The notes beneath the pieces are model-generated. The model saw nothing but the letters and a program-made list of their open reading frames with translations. It was not told the DNA's origin and ran no database searches. Shown here one piece after another: positions 34,350 through 46,504 of a DNA stretch of 64,000 nt. Positions within the stretch are counted from its first letter, which is position 1; each line of letters begins with the position of its first letter. Both the position numbers and the translations under genes were made by a program. The stretch comes from Aliarcobacter faecis (GTDB lineage: Bacteria; Campylobacterota; Campylobacteria; Campylobacterales; Arcobacteraceae): assembly GCF_013201705.1 (NCBI RefSeq), contig NZ_CP053837.1:372001-436000 (forward strand), read 5' to 3'.

Positions 34350-36560
34350 ATGATTAGTAAAGAGTTAAGACATATTTTTGCACAAGCAATTAGCTATGCA
34401 AAAACAAATAAACATGAATATTTAACATTAGAACATATTTTTTTGATGCTTATAAATGATGTAACAATAGAAAATATGTTTATTGATTTAGGAGTTGATA
34501 CAAAGGTTTTGTTTGAAGATTTAAAAAAATATATTGAAGCAAATACTCCAAGACTTCCAGATGGAATTATAGATGAACCAATAGAGACTTTGGCTCTATC
34601 TTCAACTATTGAGTATATGGTTGCACATACTCAAAGTAGTGGAAAAACAAAGGCAAATGTTGAAGATATGTTTGTTGCAATCTTAAAAGATGAGAAAGCT
34701 TATGCTACATATTTATTGAAAAAATTGGGAATTCAAAGAGTTGATATATTAGAAGAGATTTCTCATAAACCAGAAGAACAAAATGATGAGCAAAAAGATG
34801 ATAAAAGTGATAAGGTTTTAGAAGATAATTCAAGTGAGCTTGTAGGAATTGCTAAAAAATCTCAAATAGACCCAGTTATTGGAAGAGATAAAGAGTTAGA
34901 AAGAGTTATAGAAATTTTAGGAAGAAGAAAGAAAAATAATCCACTTTTAGTTGGAGAGCCAGGAGTTGGGAAAACAGCAATTACTGAAGGATTAGCTTTA
35001 AAAATTGCTAAAAATGAAGTGCCAGATTTTTTACAAGATTCAAAAATATTTTCACTTGATATGGGTTCAATGTTAGCAGGAACTAAATATAGAGGAGATT
35101 TTGAGAAAAAATTAAAATCACTTTTAAAAGAGATTTCAAAAATTCCAAAGGCAATCTTATTTATAGATGAAATTCATACTATTGTTGGAGCTGGAAGTGT
35201 TGGTGGAAGTGCTATGGATGCTTCAAATATATTAAAACCACTTTTAGCAAATGGAAAGTTAAGATGTATAGGAGCTACAACATTTGCAGAGTATAGAAAT
35301 GATTTTGCAAAAGATAAGGCACTTAGTCGAAGATTTGCAAAAGTTGATATAAATGAGCCGTCTATTGAAGATTCTATTTTGATTTTAGAGGGGTTAAAGT
35401 CAAAATATGAAGAGTATCATAAAGTAAAATACTCTAAGAGTGCTATTATAAGTGCAGTTGAATTGAGTAAAAAATATATTCAAGATAGATTTCTACCAGA
35501 TTGTGCAATAGATGTTATAGATGAGGTAGGAGCTAGTAAAAAAATAGAGTTATCTAAAACTTTAAAAGTAAAAAATGATACAAACATTACAATTAGTTCA
35601 AAAGATGTAGAAGAAACTATCTCTAAAATGGCACATATTCCAGCAAGAAGTGCTACAAAATCTGATTTATCTCTTCTGAAAAATTTAGAAAAAAATATGC
35701 AAAAAAGAGTTTTTGGACAAGATAAAGCTATAAATTCAATAGTTCAGGCAATAAAAATAAATAAAGCGGGACTAGGTCTTGATAAAAAACCAATAGGAAG
35801 TTTTTTATTTACTGGACCAACAGGAGTTGGAAAAACTGAAGTGGCAAAAGAGTTGTCTTTACAAATGGGAATTCATTTTGAAAGATTTGATATGAGTGAA
35901 TATATGGAAGCTCATGCTGTTTCAAGACTTATTGGAGCACCTGCTGGATATATTGGATTTGAGCAAGGAGGACTTTTAACTGAAAGTATAAGAAAACATC
36001 CTCATACAGTTTTACTGCTTGATGAGATAGAAAAAGCTCATCCAGATTTAATGTCAATTTTACTTCAAGTTATGGATAATGCAGAATTAACAGATAATAG
36101 TGGAAATAAAGCAGATTTTCAAAATGTTATTTTAATAATGACTTCAAATTTAGGAGTTACTGAAGCAAATGTTATGGGATTTGCAAAAAATGAAAAATTA
36201 AATGAAAATAGGGCTATAAATAAATTTTTTGCTCCAGAGTTTAGAAATAGGCTTGATGCAGTTGTTAGTTTTGATAGTTTAAGTTTAGATATTGTTTCTA
36301 AAGTTGCTGGAAAGTTTATTGAAGATTTAGAAAAGCAATTAGAAACTAAAAAAATTAAAATAGAAATAAGTAAAAAAGCAAAAGATGAATTAGCAAGATT
36401 GGGATACGATAAAACAATGGGAGCAAGACCTTTAAATAGAGTAATATCAGATAAAATCAAAAATCCATTAACAGATGAGATTTTATTTGGAAAGCTTAAA
36501 AAAGGTGGTTTAGTAAAAATAGATTTTAAAGATGAGTTTGTATTTGAATATAGTTTATGA
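34350..36560 (+). CDS. clpA: ATP-dependent Clp protease ATPase subunit ClpA
   Basis: A 736-residue double AAA+ unfoldase that feeds proteins to ClpP. An N-domain (residues 1-140) precedes a charged linker. Walker A motifs are GEPGVGKTA (~residue 203) and GPTGVGKTE (~490). The second AAA module contains FDMSEYMEAHAVSRLIGAPAGYIG and an LLDEIEKAHP Walker B. The C-terminal sensor 2 region is GARPLNRVI. An IGF/IGL-type ClpP loop is not obvious by eye. It is coupled to clpS. A long opposite-strand frame near the 3' end is a shadow. Confidence 0.95.
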   Translation: MISKELRHIFAQAISYAKTNKHEYLTLEHIFLMLINDVTIENMFIDLGVDTKVLFEDLKKYIEANTPRLPDGIIDEPIETLALSSTIEYMVAHTQSSGKTKANVEDMFVAILKDEKAYATYLLKKLGIQRVDILEEISHKPEEQNDEQKDDKSDKVLEDNSSELVGIAKKSQIDPVIGRDKELERVIEILGRRKKNNPLLVGEPGVGKTAITEGLALKIAKNEVPDFLQDSKIFSLDMGSMLAGTKYRGDFEKKLKSLLKEISKIPKAILFIDEIHTIVGAGSVGGSAMDASNILKPLLANGKLRCIGATTFAEYRNDFAKDKALSRRFAKVDINEPSIEDSILILEGLKSKYEEYHKVKYSKSAIISAVELSKKYIQDRFLPDCAIDVIDEVGASKKIELSKTLKVKNDTNITISSKDVEETISKMAHIPARSATKSDLSLLKNLEKNMQKRVFGQDKAINSIVQAIKINKAGLGLDKKPIGSFLFTGPTGVGKTEVAKELSLQMGIHFERFDMSEYMEAHAVSRLIGAPAGYIGFEQGGLLTESIRKHPHTVLLLDEIEKAHPDLMSILLQVMDNAELTDNSGNKADFQNVILIMTSNLGVTEANVMGFAKNEKLNENRAINKFFAPEFRNRLDAVVSFDSLSLDIVSKVAGKFIEDLEKQLETKKIKIEISKKAKDELARLGYDKTMGARPLNRVISDKIKNPLTDEILFGKLKKGGLVKIDFKDEFVFEYSL

Positions 36561-36623
36561 AACACAATTCTTTTACAATCACTTTGATACAATTTTAAAT
36601 TAAATAAAATATAAAGGGAAAAT

Positions 36624-37127
36624 ATGAAAAAGAGTTTAGTTATTACTGCAACTGCACTATTGCTATTTGTTGGCTGTACTGAAGAGAAAAAAGAGCAAAC
36701 GACATCAAAACAAGAGCTTGTTCAAACTAATGAAAAAAAAGCTGAAGAAGTAAAACAAAAAGAGATTAAGGTAGAAGAACAAAAAAAAGTAGAAACTCCA
36801 AAAGATGAAGAAAAAAAGCTAGAAGAAGCAAAAGCTGCTGAAACTAAAAAAGAGGAAGTAACACAAACTATAGCAGTAGTAAATGATAGTGATGGAGAAG
36901 CTTTATTTAAAACATGTACATCTTGTCATGGACAAAAAGCTGAAAAAGAAGCTTTAGGAAAATCTCAAGTAATTGCTGGTTGGGATAAAGATAGAGTAAT
37001 CAAAGCATTAAATGGTTACAAAGATGGAAGTTATGGAGGAGTTATGAAAGGTATTATGAAGCCTCATGTTGAGTCAAAAACTCCTGAACAAATTAGTGCT
37101 TTAGCAGATTTTATCTCAAAACTTTAA
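36624..37127 (+). CDS. Lipoprotein c-type cytochrome, c553-like
   Basis: A 167-residue protein with a lipoprotein signal (LLFVGC, Cys at residue 19), so it is probably lipid-anchored in the periplasm. A K/E-rich, low-complexity spacer follows (residues ~20-85). The C-terminal ~80 residues form a class I cytochrome c domain: a CTSCH haem site at residues ~96-100 and a likely axial Met in VMKGIMKPHV. The domain resembles cytochrome c553 and cbb3 oxidase electron donors. The linker may let the haem domain reach partners. AAAGGG precedes the ATG. It is monocistronic. Confidence 0.88.
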   Translation: MKKSLVITATALLLFVGCTEEKKEQTTSKQELVQTNEKKAEEVKQKEIKVEEQKKVETPKDEEKKLEEAKAAETKKEEVTQTIAVVNDSDGEALFKTCTSCHGQKAEKEALGKSQVIAGWDKDRVIKALNGYKDGSYGGVMKGIMKPHVESKTPEQISALADFISKL

Positions 37128-37140
37128 AATATTTTTAGAA

Positions 37141-37195
37141 CTTGGACTTTCTCAAAGAGAATCTTAAAGCACAAGAGTCCAAGCTCTCTTTTTTC
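37141..37195 (+). terminator. Terminator of the cytochrome gene
   Basis: CTTGGACT (37141-37148) pairs with AGTCCAAG (37176-37183). A T/C-rich run (CTCTCTTTTTTCTTTTC) follows. Confidence 0.65.
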
Positions 37196-37370
37196 TTTTC
37201 TTTATAAAAAACTTATACTTAATACTTAAAATAGAGGATTTATTTTTTAAGTTCCTATTAAATTTTCAATTAATGTAAATAATTTTAAGTGATAAAAGCC
37301 CAAAGAATCGAGTATTTTATGTTAAAAGCGACAAATCCGCAAATTTAAGCTAGATTTAATAAGAAACCTC

Positions 37371-37399
37371 TTGACAAAGTGGAAAAAACCTATTATAAT
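37371..37399 (+). promoter_or_regulatory. Consensus sigma-70 promoter of the rRNA operon
   Basis: TTGACA (37371-37376), a 17-bp spacer and TATAAT (37394-37399) match the sigma-70 consensus exactly. A C/G-rich discriminator (CCCGTCC) follows, as in stringently controlled rRNA promoters. The leader to 16S is about 290 nt. A boxA-like CTTTAAAA lies at ~37438-37445. The 180 bp upstream hold nothing else I can name. Confidence 0.85.
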
Positions 37400-37474
37400 T
37401 CCCGTCCAATTTGACCACAGAGGGTTAAAATTACGATCTTTAAAAGGATAAGTAAGTTTGTAAAGAAGAAGTGA

Positions 37475-37510
37475 AGTAATCTTTGTAAACCGAATATGTT
37501 AAACTTGATA
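37475..37510 (+). other. 5' arm of the 16S rRNA processing stem
   Basis: This leader segment is complementary to 39270-39306 in the spacer after 16S. Pairing is nearly continuous over ~30 bp, for example AAACCGAATAT with ATATTCGGTTT. This is the expected RNase III-type stem that frees pre-16S rRNA. Confidence 0.75.
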
Positions 37511-37698
37511 TTCAAAAAAAATAAAAAAGAACAAGAAGTAAATTCTTGTCTATAAATTTGAGTGATAATTTTGTAACTAACAATAAATTGAGAAATTTAG
37601 AGTAATTATAAAATATGTCAGTTTCAAACACTATAAAAAGATAAAAGATATTTAATTTTTATGTATATAAATACATACTTTAAATATAGAATAAAAAA

Positions 37699-39216
<1,518 letters not shown>

Positions 39217-39269
39217 CAGAGAATAGAATTAAGATTTGTTTCTTAATGATTCAAAAGAGAAAAAAAGAA

Positions 39270-39306
39270 AATCAAGATAATATATTCGGTTTATAAAGAT
39301 TATTTG
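39270..39306 (+). other. 3' arm of the 16S rRNA processing stem
   Basis: This pairs with 37475-37510 in the leader. It lies between 16S and tRNA-Ile. Confidence 0.75.
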
Positions 39307-39321
39307 ATAAATAGGTGAAAT

Positions 39322-39398
39322 GGGCCTATAGCTCAGCTGGCTAGAGCGCTCGACTGATAATCGTGAGGTCTCAGGTTCAAGTCCTGATAGGCCCACCA
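39322..39398 (+). tRNA. tRNA-Ile (GAT)
   Basis: 77 nt including an encoded CCA end. The acceptor arm GGGCCTA pairs with TAGGCCC. The anticodon loop CTGATAA carries GAT. GGTTCAAGTCC is the T arm. It is in the usual 16S-23S spacer position. Confidence 0.97.
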
Positions 39399-39423
39399 TT
39401 AAATAATCTTAAAAGATTAGAGT

Positions 39424-39499
39424 GGGGAATTAGCTCAGCTGGGAGAGCGCCTGCTTTGCACGCAGGAGGTCAGCGGTTCGATCCCGCTATTCTCCACCA
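39424..39499 (+). tRNA. tRNA-Ala (TGC)
   Basis: 76 nt including an encoded CCA end. The acceptor GGGGAAT pairs with ATTCTCC. The anticodon loop CTTTGCA carries TGC. GGTTCGATCCC is the T arm. It is the second spacer tRNA, 25 bp after tRNA-Ile. Confidence 0.97.
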
Positions 39500-39849
39500 C
39501 TAAAGAGAGATTTAATATAAGTTTTATAGAGATATAAGATTTATATTAGAGCTTTAAATAGAAGTTTCTAAAGATATTTAAAAATATAATGTTAAAGTCT
39601 TTTAATTTTTTTCGTAAGGTTAAATAGAAATATTTAATTTTAAAACAAAAAAATTTCATATCTAAAATTTAATAGAGATATTAAATTAACTATAGATAAC
39701 ACAACTAGATTATTAGAGTATATAGAGATATATATGTTTAATAAGATAGTAGCCAAAGAATATTATCAAATTTATAAATATAAGAAATTATATTTATAGG
39801 CAAGAAAAAAGGAACCTGAATAAAATCGTAAGATTTTTTTAGGCTCCGT
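39500..39849 (+). other. Spacer between tRNA-Ala and 23S rRNA
   Basis: 350 bp, very AT-rich, with no gene. The segment at 39733-39760 is complementary to 42768-42796 downstream of 23S and forms the 23S processing stem; TTAATAAGATAGTA is the core of the match. A hairpin of moderate strength (CGTAAGATTTTTTTAGG region) lies just before 23S. Confidence 0.7.
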
Positions 39850-42762
<2,913 letters not shown>

Positions 42763-42962
42763 ATCATTTCTTTGGTTTACTATCTTATTAAGCATATTTT
42801 ACTTATGTTTAATTTGTTGATTTATATGTAGTTATACAAATATGAAAGCATAAAGACTTTAGCATTAGATTCTCAAATATCACAATTTGAGTAGAAAGAG
42901 TTAATCCTTTTAGAATTACAATATTCTTTAAGCATTTATACTTTAACTTTTTTTACTCAAAT
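42763..42962 (+). other. 23S-5S spacer
   Basis: 200 bp. It contains the 3' arm of the 23S processing stem (42768-42796). An AATTTGAGTA segment at about 42880 could pair with TACTCAAATTT just before 5S. No gene. Confidence 0.6.
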
Positions 42963-43081
42963 TTGTTGGTGGTTAAAGAGAAGTGGAAATACCCAGTACC
43001 ATTCCGAACCTGGCAGTCAAGCACTTCATCGCCGATAATACTGCAGGGTCCCCTTGTGGAAACGTAGGTCGCCGCCAGCTC
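42963..43081 (+). rRNA. rrf: 5S ribosomal RNA
   Basis: About 118 nt. Helix I is formed by GTTGGTGG (42965-42972) and CCGCCAGC (43072-43079). CCATTCCGAACCTGGCAGT and the TCGCCGATAATACTGCAGGG loop are diagnostic. The ends are set by this helix and may be off by 1-3 nt. Confidence 0.93.
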
Positions 43082-43104
43082 TTTTGAGTTTTTACATACA
43101 CACA

Positions 43105-43152
43105 AAAGCTTAGCTCTTTATACTATTATCAGTATATCGTGCTAAGCTTTTT
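43105..43152 (+). terminator. Terminator of the rRNA operon
   Basis: AAAGCTTAGC (43105-43114) pairs with GCTAAGCTTT (43141-43150). An inner TATACT/AGTATA stem extends the structure, and a T run follows. Confidence 0.9.
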
Positions 43153-43834
43153 TTTTACCTACTTTTTTTCACATTGCAATTTATCGAAGCTCTAGACAAA
43201 ACTTTATTCTATCCTCTCTTTCTAGTTTAAATCATATTCCTTTTTTATTCATACTTTATATTTCTTAGCTTCCTCCCCCTCCCATCTTCTTTTTGAGTTA
43301 TTAATACATTTCATCTACCTAAATTACTATCTATTCCTTTTTAATGTAATAGCTATTTTAGCTTCTTATCCTTTTTAGCCACCTCTTTTATTGTTATTTT
43401 CTTATCTATTTATTCTTTTATCCATTAAAAGCTCTTTTTCCCTCAATTTAACCTATTTGTAGTAAAAGCTTTTGTATAATTAATCTAATTTTAAGAAATG
43501 TTTTGTAATAATTCTTTTATAGAATAATTTAGGTTTTATTTTTTCTCGATTCCTTTATTATTATGTTTTTAACTTTATCTTTTAGGTTTTTACTCTTTTT
43601 TACTTTCTTAATAGATACTTTTTTCTTTGACTTTTCTATTTTTTAGTTCTTTAAATTGCTCCTATTTTTTACCCCCCCCTTTTTTTTACTATTCTTCTTT
43701 ATTTCTTAGCTTTAATATATTTATTAATTCTTATAAAGTTGAGTTAAATCGAATTTGAGTTAAAAAGAATAAAAAATTTGAAATTGTATTTGAGTCTTGT
43801 AGATATTATAATTGGCTTTTTTAATTTTTATAAG

Positions 43835-43939
43835 TTTAAGTATGAGTTCCAAGGTATTCAAAAAGGAAATATTTTATCTGATTTTTTATTCGAAACTTAA
43901 TCATAATGATAAATAAATACCTTAAAACTCATACTTAAA
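43835..43939. repeat. Long imperfect inverted repeat
   Basis: Arms 43835-43858 and 43916-43939 are 24 nt each and match at 22 of 24 positions when one is reverse-complemented (TTTAAGTATGAGTT core). The 57-bp loop is AT-rich and includes AATCATAATGATAAA. It has no ORF. Confidence 0.75.
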
Positions 43940-43980
43940 GTTATTTTACAATAATGAATATTTAAAGAAATATAATAAAA

Positions 43981-44004
43981 GTTTCAGTAAATACTTACTG
44001 AAAC
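43981..44004 (-). terminator. Terminator of the TonB receptor operon
   Basis: GTTTCAGTAA (43981-43990), an ATAC loop and TTACTGAAAC (43995-44004) form a perfect 10-bp stem, followed on the - strand by TTTTATTATA. Confidence 0.85.
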
Positions 44005-44045
44005 TCTTGTTATTTCAATATTATAGACACTTTTATTAGAAATTT

Positions 44046-44540
44046 TTAATTGTCTTTTTGTTTATTTAAGAGTCTATTTGTATTTTTATTACTATAATAA
44101 ATTGCTATTATAAACATAATCAAACATAAGCTAAAAAACAAGATAGTTAAACTATCCCATTCATCTTCATCATGAGACTCTTTTGAGAGTTTTGCTATAA
44201 CTTCATCTGCTTTTAATTGATGTTCTTGTTTAAATCCCTCTATTGGAGCAATTCCAATTTTTGTTAAAACTTCATCAGTAGTATCAAGAACTACTTGATA
44301 TGGTTCTTTAGGAATAGGAATAGTCATTTTACTATCTTTTGGTAATCTATCTTTAAAAAGAAGTTCTCCTGAAATAAGAGATTCTATTTTTATTAAAGCT
44401 CCTGCAAGTCCTTGATGATGTTCTTCATCTCCTATTATTGTAATAGTATTATCTTTATTATCAACTAGCTCTAAAGTAAGATCTTCGTGAGCTATTAGTG
44501 CTGTAAATGATATTAGTAATATAAGTATTAACTTTTTCAA
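44046..44540 (-). CDS. Exported membrane-anchored protein of the iron-uptake operon
   Basis: A 164-residue protein with a signal peptide (residues 1-17, ending LIAHE), a periplasmic domain and a C-terminal membrane segment (~residues 128-148). The periplasmic part is acidic and His-bearing (an EEHHQG segment near residue 40, a KESHDEDEWD segment before the membrane), which could suit metal contact. I do not recognise a family. It is the last gene of the receptor operon, 13 bp after the PepSY gene, so a role in iron or siderophore handling is inferred. Confidence 0.6.
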   Translation of the reverse strand: MKKLILILLISFTALIAHEDLTLELVDNKDNTITIIGDEEHHQGLAGALIKIESLISGELLFKDRLPKDSKMTIPIPKEPYQVVLDTTDEVLTKIGIAPIEGFKQEHQLKADEVIAKLSKESHDEDEWDSLTILFFSLCLIMFIIAIYYSNKNTNRLLNKQKDN

Positions 44541-44553
44541 TATTTTTCCTTTT

Positions 44554-46137
44554 TTAATTTATCTCTTTTATCCAAAATTTTTGGATTTGTTCTTTATTGA
44601 CAGGTAATTTTTTAGCTATGTAAAGTAAAATTAAACCAAATATAAATAGAGCTATATCAACACCTAAAATAGTATACATTTGCTCTAAATATAACTCTAT
44701 TGGGGTAAATCCACTATTTATAAAGTGAACTATTGGGCTAAGTATAAATAAAAATCCACCTATATACAAAAACTCTTTTGCTGTTTGATATGAGTTTAAT
44801 TTATAAAATGAGTAAGCAAAAGTTCCTACCCAAAAGCAAGCAAAAAGTCCTTTTTGAATTATTACTCTATTTTCCATATCAAAAGGTAATAGCCATTGTA
44901 AAAAGAATAATAAACCTGTTGCAGGAATAACTCCTATCATAACAGCTAAAGATAGTTTTCCGAAACCTTGATAAGTTGGAGTATCACTTGGAAGTTTTCT
45001 AGCTTTTTTCTCTAAAAATAACATTACCCCAAATCCAATAGCAAAAGTAGATAAAATCATTAAAGATAGGATAAAAAATCTAGTAAAGTTATCCACTCCA
45101 AATAAAAAGTGTAAAAAGAAGATACTATCATAAAATAGACCACTCCAATGTTTATCCATAACAGTTTTTTGTGAGATTAAGCTTCCATCAACACCACTTA
45201 AAGTAACACTTGGTTTATTTGAAATACCATTTAAAAATGGCATATAAGGATTGTAACCTTCAAACTTTGCTATTGCACTACTATCATTCCAATTTATAAT
45301 TTTTACTCTTTGGAAATCAATTTGAGGAGCTATTTGTTTTGCTTTTTTTAATAACTCATTTATAGGAAGCATTTGAATATTATCATTTTTTAGTTCGAGT
45401 GTAGGCTCTTTTGGATATAAAACTGGTCCTGTCAAATCAAAAATCTCACTTGTTTCACCTTTTGAAGCAAGATAAGTCATAGGTACTGAACCTTTATATC
45501 CTATATTCATTAAAGCACCAGTTAAGGTAATGATTATAAAAGGTGCAAAAGTGAAGATAAAGATTTTTCTATGATATTTTGAGAAAAATCCTGTTTTAGA
45601 AGTTGTACTATTTTTATATTTTATTTTGAGGATTAATAAAACTCCACCAATAACTAAAAACATAACACCCACAGCCATAAATCCAAAAGTATAAATTCCA
45701 ATTTCTTTAAATGGTCGTCCATAGTGCATAGAGTTTAAAAACCAAGCAAGTTCAGATAAATCATCTTCATTTTGAACTTCTAAATTTGTATTTGGATTAA
45801 AAACTTTTGTTTTTACAAATTGTGTTGATATTTTCAACGCAGGGTCTTGCATATATCCAGGAAAATTTATAGTGATTGGATTTATTTTTGGATAGTCTGG
45901 ATTAGCTAAAACAGGATCTATCATAGCTGTATAGTCAATAGTTGTAATATCAGCCATTTTAAAGTGTCTTGAAGGTTTTTCCCAAACTTGAATATATGGA
46001 AGTAAAATAGCAAACATTCCAAAAAACAGAGCTAAATACATAAGAAGTGAAAAACTTACTCCTGTAGTTGTATGTACTCTTTGAAGTCTTTGATTAAATA
46101 ATTTCTTTTTTTCTTGTTGTGATAATTCTTGATTCAT
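44554..46137 (-). CDS. PepSY-domain inner membrane protein
   Basis: A 527-residue protein of the PepSY-associated transmembrane family (iron-regulated membrane proteins found with siderophore receptors). An N-terminal segment (residues ~24-46) starts with RVHTTTGVSFSLLMYLALFFG, matching the usual H-R-hH-x-G motif. Further membrane segments are at ~150-170, ~195-215, ~345-375 and three near the C-terminus. Members are thought to reduce or release iron from siderophores at the inner membrane. It lies between two small membrane proteins in the operon. Confidence 0.78.
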   Translation of the reverse strand: MNQELSQQEKKKLFNQRLQRVHTTTGVSFSLLMYLALFFGMFAILLPYIQVWEKPSRHFKMADITTIDYTAMIDPVLANPDYPKINPITINFPGYMQDPALKISTQFVKTKVFNPNTNLEVQNEDDLSELAWFLNSMHYGRPFKEIGIYTFGFMAVGVMFLVIGGVLLILKIKYKNSTTSKTGFFSKYHRKIFIFTFAPFIIITLTGALMNIGYKGSVPMTYLASKGETSEIFDLTGPVLYPKEPTLELKNDNIQMLPINELLKKAKQIAPQIDFQRVKIINWNDSSAIAKFEGYNPYMPFLNGISNKPSVTLSGVDGSLISQKTVMDKHWSGLFYDSIFFLHFLFGVDNFTRFFILSLMILSTFAIGFGVMLFLEKKARKLPSDTPTYQGFGKLSLAVMIGVIPATGLLFFLQWLLPFDMENRVIIQKGLFACFWVGTFAYSFYKLNSYQTAKEFLYIGGFLFILSPIVHFINSGFTPIELYLEQMYTILGVDIALFIFGLILLYIAKKLPVNKEQIQKFWIKEIN

Positions 46138-46145
46138 TTTTTTCT

Positions 46146-46451
46146 CTAAATATTATATAAAATAGCTAGTAAGATTGAAAATATAAAAGTTGGTATAACA
46201 ACTCTTAATATCGCACTTAATTTGCTGTAAGCTAAACTAATCCATAAAGCAGTAAATGCCCAAACTAGAGTGTTTAAAAGGAGAGGAACAACTATAGATT
46301 CTCCTGCACTTCCAGGGATTAAGAAAATAAGGGTAGTCATACTTAAGTATGCAACTAATAACCCACCAAAAATAGATAAAATTGTTCTAAATAGACCTAT
46401 TTTTTTACCACTTTGTTCAGGTACACTTAGAATTTTTAACTGTTTTATCAT
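46146..46451 (-). CDS. Small membrane protein of the siderophore operon
   Basis: A 101-residue protein with about three hydrophobic segments (residues ~22-45, ~53-75, ~80-100). Similar small proteins (DUF3649-like) are found between a TonB receptor and a PepSY protein in other proteobacteria, which fits this position, but I identify it by context more than sequence. It starts 53 bp after the receptor gene ends, and the PepSY gene follows after 8 bp. Confidence 0.6.
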   Translation of the reverse strand: MIKQLKILSVPEQSGKKIGLFRTILSIFGGLLVAYLSMTTLIFLIPGSAGESIVVPLLLNTLVWAFTALWISLAYSKLSAILRVVIPTFIFSILLAILYNI

Positions 46452-46504
46452 TTTACTCCTTTTTATTTTTTTGAAGAATAGGGAAATAAATTCCCAGTTC
46501 TAAA

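Larger units (their letters stand above)
43153..44045. other. Gene-free, polypyrimidine-rich region after the rRNA operon
   Basis: About 890 bp with no supportable gene; all frames are short and stop-rich. Up to ~43740 the + strand is strongly pyrimidine-biased: I counted 45 of 60 pyrimidines in 43201-43260 and 49 of 60 in 43621-43680. A C8 run followed by T8 occupies 43672-43687. The rest (43741-43980) is ordinary AT-rich DNA holding a long inverted repeat and ends at the terminator of the receptor operon. Confidence 0.7.

Noticed and set aside
36119-36592. A 157-codon - strand frame at the end of clpA
   Set aside because: It is a shadow of the ClpA C-terminal AAA domain, which is clearly coding on the + strand.
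43835-43939. The inverted repeat as an insertion sequence or integron attC site
   Set aside because: There is no transposase or integrase nearby, no target duplication was found by eye, and the arms lack the attC core motifs.
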